Shown here one piece after another: positions 12,141-21,900 of a DNA stretch of 64,000 nucleotides; position 1 is the first letter of the stretch; each line of letters opens with the position of its first letter. The notes below the pieces were generated by a model, which had not been told where the DNA came from, ran no database searches, and saw only the letters and a program-made list of their open reading frames with translations. Origin of the DNA: Closterium sp. Naga37s-1 (Eukaryota > Streptophyta > Zygnematophyceae > Desmidiales > Closteriaceae); contig CANJKZ010000395.1 of the NCBI GenBank assembly GCA_947471745.1, forward strand, positions 1,179,001 to 1,243,000. The letters run 5' to 3'. A program made the translations under genes and the position numbers.

Positions 12141-13175
12141 CTGACCACCACCGGAGCCGACCCTCTGCGCAGCGCCACCCCGACCAGCTCCACCTCCTCC
12201 GCCGCCGCCTCCTCCACCGCCGCCACCTCCGCCACCTCCGCTCCCACCGCCACCGCCGCCGCCGCCTCCGCCTCCACTGCCGCCACCGACGCCCCCACCC
12301 CCGCCACCACCCCCACCGCCACCCCCACCCCCTCCGCCGCCTCCACCGCCGCCTCCACCGCCCCCGCTAGCTCCTCCAGCGCCCCTGCCCCCCTTGCCCT
12401 TGCCAGTGCGGCGTCTCCCGCTAGGGGCAGACGCCGCACCGACCGACTCAAGACCAACGAGGTCGGCCACAGCAGCAGAGGCAACAGAGGGCAAGAGAGG
12501 AGAGGGTGAGCACCCCTCAAAGACAGGGGCACGAGGGTCACCACGAGAGGCTCCTACAGCGACTATGCTCTTCTCTGCTGCTAGGAGGCGCTCCTCGAGG
12601 AGGTCAACGGTGAGGGTGGTGGGGCAAACAGAGAGAAAGTGGTCCCTGACCGGGCGAAGGGTGTCAGGGAGCCGGGTGACTACGTAGTAGAGGGTGATGT
12701 ACATAGGGGGGGGGTTCTTGGCGCAGAACTCAGGAGGAAGGGCAGCGCGGTAGCGAGTGTCACTAGTGCGCAGGTGCGTAATGAGGTCAGCGACTGTGGG
12801 AAAAGCGGCGTGGTCAGGGAAGAGGTACGGCAGGATGAGGCGGCTAAGTGCAGCAGTGGCAGGGGAAGAGTAGCGTGCAACTACAGCGTCGTACAAGGTC
12901 TTAGCACTCTTGTACTGACTAAAGTGTGCACGCTCAGCGGTAGGCAAGTGGCGGCGCACAGCAAGACGGGCAGCAGCGTCGCGTGTGGCCCACTGTGAGC
13001 GAACAGTGGCGTCAGCATCAGCAGCAGGGGCAGAAGAGGCACCAGAAGTGAGGTCAAAGAGAGAGAGACCGTCTGCCCTGTCGCACTGTAGGAAAAGCTG
13101 CAGGTCATCTACCCAGACGTCAAAGTCAATGGCCCGACCCTCAGCGTCAAAAGCGAGGACACTGGGGGTAGCCAT
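6989..13175 (-). pseudogene. Copia A3 gag-pol polyprotein, broken by a tandem duplication and a nonsense codon
   Basis: Starts MATPSVLAFDAEGRA at 13175. Order of parts: gag (about residues 1-210), poly-Gly tract (+ strand 12180-12375), 14 Gln (near 12103-12140), an atypical finger C-x13-C-x3-H-x4-C (CTYVLRTGDRAGEPC ... HSTQRC), protease (HTFTLDSGASRSFF), integrase with HHCC (LLWHHRLGHPSLPRL, CVPC) and DDE residues (HMDVWGP, LHSDRGGEFSS, SPQQNGIAERR), then a linker of GGAEPGGAEP-type repeats. A 211-bp tandem duplication (8582-8792 and 8793-9003) shifts the frame, and the first frame ends at 8784. RT (STAFLQGSLHEEIW, YVDDLVFA) and RNase H (GHADASWADD, SSCEAEIYAGA) follow in the shifted frame. 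An in-frame TAG at 7097-7099 replaces the Gln seen in A4 (CAG), about 36 residues before the natural end at 6989. Confidence 0.93.
8582..9003 (-). repeat. 211-bp exact tandem duplication inside copia A3 pol
   Basis: Two adjacent copies, 8582-8792 and 8793-9003, appear identical. The segment encodes the pre-RT region (VELVDFAARCRLDY ... VLLTPEGDP). Because 211 is not a multiple of three, the duplication shifts the frame between linker and RT. A4 and A1 have a single copy. Confidence 0.93.
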
Positions 13176-13239
13176 GACAGCAGTAGACTAGCAGCTGGAG
13201 CAGTAGGGTAAGGGCAGCGCAGTGGTAGAGGTGCCGCTC

Positions 13240-14030
13240 TTACCGGACAGGGCGGCTCGGGCGGCTCGGCAGCTCGGCGGCTCGGCAGCAACTGCAGCTC
13301 GGCGGCTCGGCGACTCGGCGGCTCGGGCGGCTCGGGCGGCTCGGCGGCACGGCGGCTCGGCAGCAACTGGAGCTCGGCGGCTCGGCGACTCGGCGGCTCG
13401 GGCGGCTCAGGTGGCTCGGCGGCTCGGGCGGCTCGGGTGGCTCGGGCGGCTCGGCAGCAGCGGCGGCTCGGTAGATCGGCGGCTCAGCGGCGCCGGCGGC
13501 TCGGTGGTGACGGCGGGGCCGCGTGGGGACGGCGGCGGGGCCGGGTGGGGCGGCGACGAGGCCGCTGAGGGCGGCGGCGGGGCCACGAAGGGTGGCGACC
13601 GGCGCCTTAAGGGTGGGGCCGCGGGGTCGCAAGGGTGGGGCGACGGGGCCAGCAGAGGCGGCGCCGGGGCCGGGAAGGGCGGCGCCGGGGCCGGGAAGGG
13701 CGGCGCCGGGGCCGGGAAGGGTGGCGCCGGGGCCGCAAGGGTAGGCGACGGGGCCGCGAGGGCGGCGTGGAGGGGTCGCGAGGGCGGCTCGAGGAGGCCG
13801 CGAGGGCGGCGCGAAAGGGCCGTGAGGGCGGCGCGAAAGGGCCGCGAGGGCGGCGCGACGCGACGGGACCGCGAGGGCGGCGCGACGGGGTCGCAAGGGC
13901 GACGCGACGGGGCCGCTAGGGAGGCGCGACGCGACGGGGCCGCTGAGGCGGCGCGACGGGGTCGTAAGGGCGGCGCGACGGGGCCGTGAGAGGGGAGCGC
14001 GACTCGGGCAGAGGCTGAGCGCGCTCCGGG
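13240..14030 (-). repeat. GC-rich minisatellite leader of copia A3
   Basis: Between the primer-binding site and the gag start. On the + strand, variants of GGCGGCTCGG units occupy about 13245-13500. Irregular units built on GGCGCGACGGGGCCG and GGGAAGGGCGGCGCCGGGGCC fill about 13500-13990. Long open frames here on both strands come from the absence of A/T and are not genes. Confidence 0.8.
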
Positions 14031-14045
14031 CAGGAAAAAAAAAAG

Positions 14046-14094
14046 TTGGTGGGCCCTAGGAACAGTTCCCACAGGGGAACCTGCTCTGATACCA
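14046..14094 (-). promoter_or_regulatory. Copia A3 primer-binding site, hairpin and GGGCCC motif
   Basis: On the minus strand, TGGTATCAGAGC (14083-14094) abuts the LTR and matches the tRNA-iMet 3' end exactly. It is followed by a 6-bp-stem hairpin, GTTCCC-loop-GGGAAC (14065-14080), then TAGGGCCCACC. The same layout occurs in A1, A2 and A4 with different stem sequences. Confidence 0.8.
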
Positions 14095-14220
14095 TGTGAA
14101 AATGAACGAGGAATGAAAAGACTAAGGGAAAGTTGGGTACAAGTGCAAACCCTAGAAAGCTGTACCCCATATGTGCTACCCCACTATAGCCTACAGCAGC
14201 TAAGTCATATAAATCTGACA
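14095..14220 (-). repeat. 5' LTR of copia A3
   Basis: 126 bp, identical to 6656-6781, followed by TSD AAAGG at 14221-14225. It should carry the promoter for the genomic RNA. Confidence 0.95.
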
Positions 14221-15487
14221 AAAGGTACCTGTGAACAAGAGGTTTCTGTGCATTGCGTTTCTGCATGTATTCGATAGCGTGGTGAGGATCTGGGTACAAT
14301 ATCGGGCAGAACGAAATATGTACAACGGACAATGCGCCCTACCCAGTCCAGCGCAGGAAGGGTGAAGCTGCCCCCCCAACCCAACGCAGTGGGTCTGCTC
14401 GCAGCAGGTTGGCGGTTAAGGAGAAGTACCCTCGCGCGGTTAAGATAGCGGCGGTTAAAATACCACGGACTAGGTGTATACTTTTAGACAAGTGCTCTAG
14501 CGAGCAATCAAATCAGCGCATTCAAGGCACCAAGGACAAGACGAGCCTCTGCCTTGCATCTTTGTCCTTCCGCGGCGCGGATTGCTGCTTCGCGTTCGCC
14601 AACGCACCGACCAGGACGTGAATCTCTCCAAGCACTATTGGAAGCCGCCTCACTGGTTATTTTCCAATCTCTCTTCTTCCAATCTGCCTGTCATGTGAGC
14701 ACGAAGCGTACAAGCATGGCGAGACGACAACGAGACAAGAGACGATGAGATGAGTGGATGGAGCTAGACAAGACGAGACGAGACGAGAAAGTAAAGTCCA
14801 CGAGGTCAGTCATGTTTTTCGCGGTGGACATCCCAACCCAATTTCTGATCAATGTCGTCGAATGGATGTCGCTGGAACTTGTTCGAACGGATAGGGTAGG
14901 GGAAGCGGAAACGCCACAAGACATTGCTGACCACTATTGGAGGGGGGAGCGAACCTCTTTCTGTACGCCAATCCCTCCCAGCACTGGGAAGATTTCGGGA
15001 TTGCCGGAGCAAGGATTGGATCGCGCAGTACAGCGCTGAATCGGGAAGTCCAGGACACGCTGCAGCATTTAGCCGACGGAAAACAACAGCGAAAGGCAGT
15101 GGGTTGAGCCACAGTCAAGCGCACCCAGAGGCGACTCGAGCAGCAACAGCCAATCACCATGGCTCATCCTGCTTCCTTTCTTCCTTAGTGTCCACTCTCC
15201 ACATAAACAACACTTCGGTTCGGATCCCAGTAAATCGACGACTCACCAGCATTGTTGTAGAGAGGAGTAATTCCTACGAAGAAATGGGAATGCACATCCT
15301 AAACAACTGTTATTGATGAGCAACCTTGCTTCCTAACACTGAGGAGCAACGACACACCACTCCCTCTTCTGGCGAGTACTGTTAGTAAAACACGACACGC
15401 TTCGGCCCAGAATTAACTACTATCAGTCATTTTCTATTGCTACGCCGCCACCCGCCGCCCTCGTCAGAGCCATCCTCGCTGTCCGCA
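14221..15487. other. Spacer upstream of the 15488 gene
   Basis: No coding sequence recognised. It continues the host sequence interrupted by A3 (joins 6655). Features seen: short GCGGTTAA repeats near 14410-14460, a GACGAGACGAGAC run near 14770-14790, and AGCCAATCACC (CCAAT-box-like) near 15148, which may belong to the promoter of the downstream gene. Confidence 0.5.
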
Positions 15488-18305
15488 ATGACGCGGCTTC
15501 GTCTCGACCTAGACAGAGCCTCCTCCGCCTCCGCGAAGCTTCTCGCGGCTTTCAGCAGCAACCCCCGATCCCCCACCTCCTCCTCCTCCTCCTCCTCCTC
15601 TACTTCCTACTCCTACTCCTTCTCCCATTCCGCCAAGGGCCATTCTTCCTCCACCGCACACCACTCCGCGTCCTCCCCCTCGACCTCCCGGCCTTACTCA
15701 TCCTCTTCGTCGCGCCGCAAGAGCGAGTCGGATTCGCACCACCACCCCCACCCGCGCTTTGCAACCCCCAGCGCTGCTGCGCCAAGCACCTCTCGTCATA
15801 ATCACACCGACCGCTACAATGGCCACCCGCACAGCGGCCACATGCACCGCGTCTCCTCCCCTTTCGACGAGCCGGGATGCAATCTACCCCCGAAATCGCC
15901 GACGGGAGCGAAGTCATCGTCGTCGTCATCATGGACCCATAGACTCTCGCCTGCTCATAACGATCGACCAGGCTGGCATGGATCCGAACCTCCTCGGTTC
16001 GGTTCAGCAGCCGAAGTTTCCACGGCGATGGTCGCGGGTTCGAGTCCGGGAAGCGACTCTATCATGGGCCACGGCGGGCTCGCAGCGCGTATGCTGACGG
16101 CGACGACGGAGGAGCTCTTTGAGATCCCCGAGATCGGCGTCCCGCCAGAATTCGCGGAGATGTGGGTCGCGTCGCACTCCGACGACTCCTTTTCCGTCGC
16201 GTCGCAGCCGGTGCCGTCGGCCGGTTCCAACGGTTCTCTTGTTTGCCAGTGCGACTCGTGCCGTGTACTATCGTGGGAAGAAGGCGCCTCGGGAGAGGTG
16301 TATAACCCCATGAAAGGGTTCGGTTGCGCGATTAACGAAACTGTTGCGGCACCCGCGGCAGCAGGCGCGGCGGAGGACTCCGCCGCCCCGCGCGGAGTCC
16401 CCGCGGGCCTTGCAGCGTTCCTCCTGGACGCGCCAGTCGAAGCGCTATTTGACTCCTACGACGACGCGCCCGCGCCCGCCGCAATGGCTGCCGCTGCGGG
16501 AGGCGACCGCACGGCGTTCCCGCCCGGCGAGGGCAGCTGCAGTGGCTGGTTGCCCGTGCCGCATGCTGCGGAGCCGGCGGCGCTCCTAGCGGCGGAGATT
16601 GCGGCGGGCGGAGTTGCGGCGGCTGGGGAAGCAGCGATGGCGGGCGGCTACGGGGACGCGAGTCTGCAGCAGCCGCGGTGGTTCGGAAACGAGGCGGACG
16701 CGCAGAGAGACGGTGCGCACCGGTCGTACACCATGCGCGCGTCCCCCGCGCTATCATCCCCCGCGTATTCCGATCCGCCGCCTCCCCAGCGCAGCGTCTC
16801 GGCCAATCACGGCAGCCCGTGGCGCAACATGGGGTCGCGCGAGTGGGATGCGCTCGCGTCGCCCGCCTCTGTGGCGGAAGCGGAGTGGAGGGCGCGCGGA
16901 AGGGGAAGCGCGGAGGCGGAGCAGGCGGCTTGGAATAGCGGGCCGAAGAGCGTGAGTATGAACATGGGGTTGCTCATGGCGCACCGGGGGCTGGCGGAAT
17001 ATTACGCGGAACGGTGCGGGGGAGAATGCGGCGGAGGGTGTCTTAAGATCGTAAACACCTTAGTCGGCAATAGTCTACTTGCTATTGCTTATCGTGTTCT
17101 CCACGATCTCCCAAATCCAACGATATGCGCAGCTCTGCTTGAAGTTGTCAATACACACTTCAGCAATTTTCAGAATCTCCAAGTTATGTTTTCCAGAATG
17201 AGTACAAGCAGTTTTATAGTCAAGCAAGTCACAAAATGCGATTCGTAACTTCACTTGTTTCCCAAGTAACCGCGTGCGCCTCGTTGACCCCGAGTCGCAC
17301 ACGCAACCGAACCGAATGCACCGAACACTCCTCGAGTCCGATTCCAGCACCTTCTCGAACACGCCTCCAGCTCGAACCACAATTTCTCCCCGTCAATCTC
17401 ATTCTCGATGCTTCTCCACTCTTCTCTCTCCATTTCTCTAGTTTCTTCCTGATTTCTCTCCCGCTTCTCACGCCGTAGCTTCCATTCTTCACCGTAGGCC
17501 GATTTCCACCGTTTTAGATCTAGAATCTCCCACGAGATCCATTCCGCCGTCATTCCGCATTTCGCCGTAGGTTCCGTGGTTCGTCGAACCAACCCTAACA
17601 GGGTGCGGCGGAGGGTGCGCGGAAGGGTGGCAAGAGAACCGCAATGGGGGCACAGTCAGGGGGAACGCTGCGCAGAGCGGGAGCGCGGACGAGGGGGAAG
17701 CGCTGGCGCATGTGAGCAGCGCGGGGAGCACGCTGGACGCGCCGTTCTACGCGGACGGAGGGGAGGGGAGCAGCAGCCATGGGAGCGGGCGGAGCGGGAG
17801 CAGCATGAGCGAGAGCGCGAGTGGCGGGGAGAGCGAGAAGGAGATATTCCCAGGGGAGCCTTCATACCCCCGGCTTCAGAAAGTAGAAGTCAGTGCTGCC
17901 TCTGTCGCCGCTGCTGCTGCATCCCCTTCCGCCCCTTCCGCGCCTTCCTCCCAGCACGTGACGTCCCCCGCGGAGCTGCAGCTGCGCGCGGAGCTGATGC
18001 GCATGGAGGCGGACCTGGCGTGGGCGCAGGGCAGCGCGGCCCCCTCCGCCATGCCCCCCGCCCTGCGCCAGCAGCTGGCGCTCATGCGCGGAGAGGTGGA
18101 GGCGCTGAGGCAGGCGCTGGACAGACATGCGCTGGCGGAGCCGGGCGCACACGGGGCGCAGGGGGGGCAGGGGGCGCAGGGGGAGAGGAGTGCGAAGGGG
18201 GTAGTGCAAGAGGCACAGGAGGAGCAGGAGACGGAGCGGGAGGGGCATGGGAGGCAGAGTGCGGAAGAGGAGGAAGAGGGAGAGGCAGAGGGAGAGGAAG
18301 CATAG
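15488..18305 (+). CDS. Unrecognised Ser-, Ala- and Glu-rich protein, two exons
   Basis: I do not recognise the family. Proposed exon 1 is 15488-17039 (ATG at 15488, MTRLRLDLDRASSASAKLL) and exon 2 is 17602-18305, giving about 751 residues. The donor GT at 17040 and the acceptor AG at 17600-17601 keep frame; an acceptor ending at 17613 would also keep frame. The N-terminus has long Ser runs and His/Ser-rich stretches. A better-conserved-looking core reads EIPEIGVPPEFAEMWVASHS and CQCDSCRVLSWEE; the latter may bind metal. Exon 2 has a predicted coiled-coil segment (ELQLRAELMRMEADLAWAQG, RGEVEALRQALDRHAL) and a Glu-rich acidic tail. Exons are very GC-rich; the intron is AT-richer, which supports the model. 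It converges with the kinase gene. The exon 1 frame runs on to 17248 if unspliced. Function unknown; the intron position is inferred. Confidence 0.6.
17027..17617. repeat. 14-bp direct repeats flanking the intron of the 15488 gene
   Basis: TGCGGCGGAGGGTG occurs at 17027-17040, at the exon 1 end, and at 17604-17617, at the exon 2 start. The 563 bp between them are AT-richer than the exons. The arrangement resembles a target duplication around an inserted intron. Confidence 0.7.
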
Positions 18306-18977
18306 AAGTGAAGTAGGGGTAGTGTACGGGCTGTGCAGATCAGCAGCACGGCCTCCAAATAAGCCGCACGTGCGTGTCCAGTCACTTGGAAATGTTACGG
18401 AAAGGCGCCAGCAGCAACAGCTCTTGCTGCGGCAAGCAGTGCTGCGTGGGGTTGCACATGTGTGAGTGGCCATGGTCGCAGAGAAATTGGCTGCTGAGTG
18501 TCCTTGGAAAGATGGGTGGTGGTTGTGAAGTGCCAGGGTGTGGGAGCAGCAGAGGGGCAGAAGAGAGTTGACTTGTCAACTCAATGTGAGCTGTTGCGTT
18601 GCTCACACGGCCATTCGGGAGAACTTTTCAATTCAGCAGCGTCATGCGGCTCTGGCCTGCTTTATGATGCAGTGAGAGTGCATGGCATGGATTGCATTGA
18701 TCATGAGCACCCACCACCACTTGGTTTATTGGTAATTAGTTGTGGTATGGGTTGTAGGAACTGATTCATTTATGATTGTTGAATGATGTGTACGCATACA
18801 ATGTTTACCTTAGAGCTTCAGTATTTGATGATGTGAAGACCAGGACCATGAGCATGTTCCATGTTAACTAGGCTAATCATCAATACACACATGTACCGGT
18901 ATTTGAATTAAACCTTACACTAAGCATAGGATAGGTACCATTCCTCAATGATTCTACATTCTCCTCTCGCCTCTCCG
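18306..18977. other. Spacer between convergent genes
   Basis: Probably holds both 3' untranslated regions. The first 450 bp are GC-rich, the rest AT-richer. No open frame resembling a known protein was seen. Confidence 0.5.
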
Positions 18978-21900
18978 TCAACCTTGTTTAAGCAGCAGTG
19001 GCAGCACGTCCCTCTGCAGCTCCCCCCACGGCACGTTCTCCCGGCTCTCCACTGCCACCCGTGCTGCTGCCATGCCCACCGCCACTGCTGCCACCAACCT
19101 ATCTTGCACCACCACCTGAGGATTCACCTGGGCCTCACAACGTGCTGCTGCTGCTGCTGCTGGTGTAGGTGCTGCTGATGTGGCATGCCCACGGGCCATC
19201 AAGACAGTCGCAGCAACAGTTGCTCCCATTAGGCAGTCTCCCGCTCCGCTTAGGTTCAGCTGCCCCTCGGGCACGCGAACGGGCAGCACCGGGAAATAAT
19301 GTAGGCACAGACAGGCGTGGGAGTCGGGGGCTGGAAGTACAGAAGGTGACTGCAGCGATGCCAGGCATGCTCCGTGCTTGCCCCTCGTTAGAAGCACGTG
19401 TTTGACTCCTGCCTGCAGCACGGACAGCAGCGCTGATGTGGTGGTGGTGCTCAGACGAAGGGGGAGGGGAAGGTGCGGAGGAGGAGGAGAATGTGGGGAG
19501 TGGCTGATTGTAGGGCAGTTGGAGTCAGGGCAAGAGGGTGACCTGCAGTGTGACCTGCAGCATGTCTCGCAGGGTGGCTTGCGGTGTAGCTCGCAGGTAC
19601 AGATGGTATCAGCAGCAAGGGCACGTGCTGCTGCCGTCCCTGCTTCTCTCGCTGCCCGTCCTGTTGCTCTTGCTGCTGCTCCCTGTGCTCCTGCTGCTTC
19701 AGCAACAGCTACTGCTGCTGCTTCGCATGCTTCCCTTTCCCCAAGCATGTGCTCGTGGTGGTAGTGATGCCGTATGGGGATAGGAGAGGCGGACGAAGAG
19801 GACGGGGAGAAAGAGGTGCGGGTGCGGGTGGTGGGCAACTGGTGGGCGATGGCGTGCAGTTCAGCCTCGTTGGGGGCGAGCACGTGGATCTGCAAGGCTC
19901 AGAGGGGTGGCATGGGCATGCAAGCGGATAGGAGGCCAAGTGTGGAGTGGGTACGACGAGCAGTGGAGGAGGCATGTGCAAGCGGGCTCGGAGGGCAGCA
20001 GCAGGCAAGGCTGTGGTTGCATGGTGTGTGCGGGTGTGCGCGCGCATGTGCGGGTGCGTTTGTGTGTGCGTATGTGAGTGCGTGCGTGGGGAGGGGAAGT
20101 GGGGAGGGGCAGCTGTGAATGGAGGTGGGGGGGGGGGGGGAGTTCTGTTCATAGGGTGTGTGCTCGGTCCATCATATCAAGAAGAACGCACAGAGATTGG
20201 GGGTTGTGCAAGTGTGGGTGTGCGTGCATTCGGTGGTTTAGGATTTGAAGTAAATGTGGAGAGGAGCAGGCAAGGCAGGCACCCACGAGTGGCAGAGAGG
20301 CGAGAGTGCGGGGGGCCTTTCCAACAGACACAGGGTCACACCACACTGCCACGCCTGCTGCTGCCGCCACTGCAAGCACGGAGGGGGAGACGGACATGGG
20401 GGCCGGGGGTGGCATGGGGTGGCACGGGGTGGCATGGGGTGGCATGGGGTGGCATAGGGTGGCATGAGCAGGTGGCATGAAGGTGAAACGGCGATCTGTT
20501 CAAGGCACATGCTCCATGGGTGGGTGGGTGAGCACATGCAGTGGAACGGGGAGAGGGAGAAGAGTGGGAGAGCGGGAGTGCGGATGGGCCGGGGAGAGGG
20601 AGAGTGGGCGAGGGAGTGTGGTATTGGTCGCCCTGCCGAGCATGAGCAGGGCAATACAAGCATGGCAAGAGCAGAGCAGGCGTGGGAGGGGCAGCGGGGC
20701 GGGGCAGCGCGCACATTGACATATATGGGCGAGCAGCGATGGTGGGAGGTTGGTGTCCACTACAAGGCAGGGCGCTGCATGGATGGCTTGTGTGAAGCGC
20801 TCTATCCACTGCTCCTGCATGCCTTGCTCCTGGTGGCCGGTACACGTGTGGGGTTGTGGGTGGGGGAGGAGGTTGTGGGGGGGGGGGTACAGCCGCACTC
20901 TGCTACTCAATAATTCTAGCATGAACGAAATGAAACTAATGCCATGCATGAAAGTGAGTTCTGGGCTGACCCCATCGTACATGGAATGGAAGGTGCGAGA
21001 ATGAGGGCGGGGAGGCATTGCCGGAGGAAGGGGTTGAGGACGGTGCACTAATGGAGGACGGTGCGGGTGAGCAGGGGCATGTGCAGCTGTGTGTGCTGAA
21101 TGGAGGGGTGATGGAGGTGATGGAAGGGTGATGGAGTGCTGCTGCTGCTGCTACATGCATGCAGTGTGGTGATGGAGGGTTGCATGAGGTGGGGTGAACC
21201 TAAGGCAGGGAGGATGATGATGGCGGGTTGAATTACAGGCACCCATGCGTGCGTGTGTGTATGTGTGCTCGCGTGTGTGCATGAGTAGCATGAGTCCACA
21301 TCACTCCACCCCACCCCACCCCACCCCACCCCACCCCACCCCACCCCACCCCACCCCACCGCACCCCACCGCACCCCAGCGCACCAGGACAGCAACGTCA
21401 GCCACACCAGCAGCCACCTCGCCCCCCCCATCGAAGACACTCGCCACCACCGCCGTGCGCTGCCCTGCTGCCCGCACTATGCCTGCCCAGAGGACAGCAC
21501 AACACAGCGGGGCACAGGGGGGCAGAGAGGGGCAGAGGGGGGCAGAGGGGGGCAGAAGGGGCAGAGAGGGGCAGAGGGGGGCACAAGAGGATACGTTGGC
21601 TTAAAGGGGCGGAGAGGAAAGAGAGGGAGAGAGAGGGGCAAAGAACAGTGGGGAAGCAGAGTGCGGTGGAGAAGAGCAAGTGAGAGGGTAGCGTGGTGGG
21701 CAGGAAACGTGGACGAGGGATGATGAGGAGAAGAGCGGTGGGAGAGGGTGGCACGAAGGAATAAGGGGGAGGTGGCAGAGACGGGGGCGGGGGGAATAGG
21801 GAAGAGAGGAGGCTAGGCATGGGATGGCACAGTGCGGTATAGTATGGTAGGGCATGGCATGGCGTGGCATGGAATGGTATGGGATGGCACGTCGTGGCAT

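Larger units (their letters stand above)
6656..14220 (-). mobile_element. Full-length Ty1/copia retrotransposon A3 (7,565 bp)
   Basis: A complete element on the minus strand, bounded by two identical 126-bp LTRs (6656-6781 and 14095-14220) and a 5-bp TSD, AAAGG (6651-6655 and 14221-14225). The order on the minus strand is 5' LTR, perfect tRNA-iMet primer-binding site, hairpin, GC-rich minisatellite leader, gag-pol, polypurine tract and 3' LTR. Identical LTRs point to a recent insertion, yet the coding region has a frameshifting tandem duplication and a nonsense codon. Confidence 0.95.

Noticed and set aside
13222..14072. Overlapping frames on both strands in the A3 leader
   Set aside because: GC-rich minisatellite with few A/T-containing stops; it lies in the untranslated leader of the element.
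16037..16047. GGTTCGAGTCC, a perfect match to a tRNA B-box
   Set aside because: It lies inside exon 1 of the 15488 gene, and I could not fold a T-arm or cloverleaf around it.
17576..18316. Arg/Gly-rich + frame overlapping exon 2 of the 15488 gene
   Set aside because: The alternative frame gives a coiled coil and acidic tail that look more protein-like and fit the exon 1 phase with a GT-AG intron.
21300..21372. Tandem arrays considered as CRISPR
   Set aside because: No array in the window has repeats separated by unique spacers, and the genome is eukaryotic.
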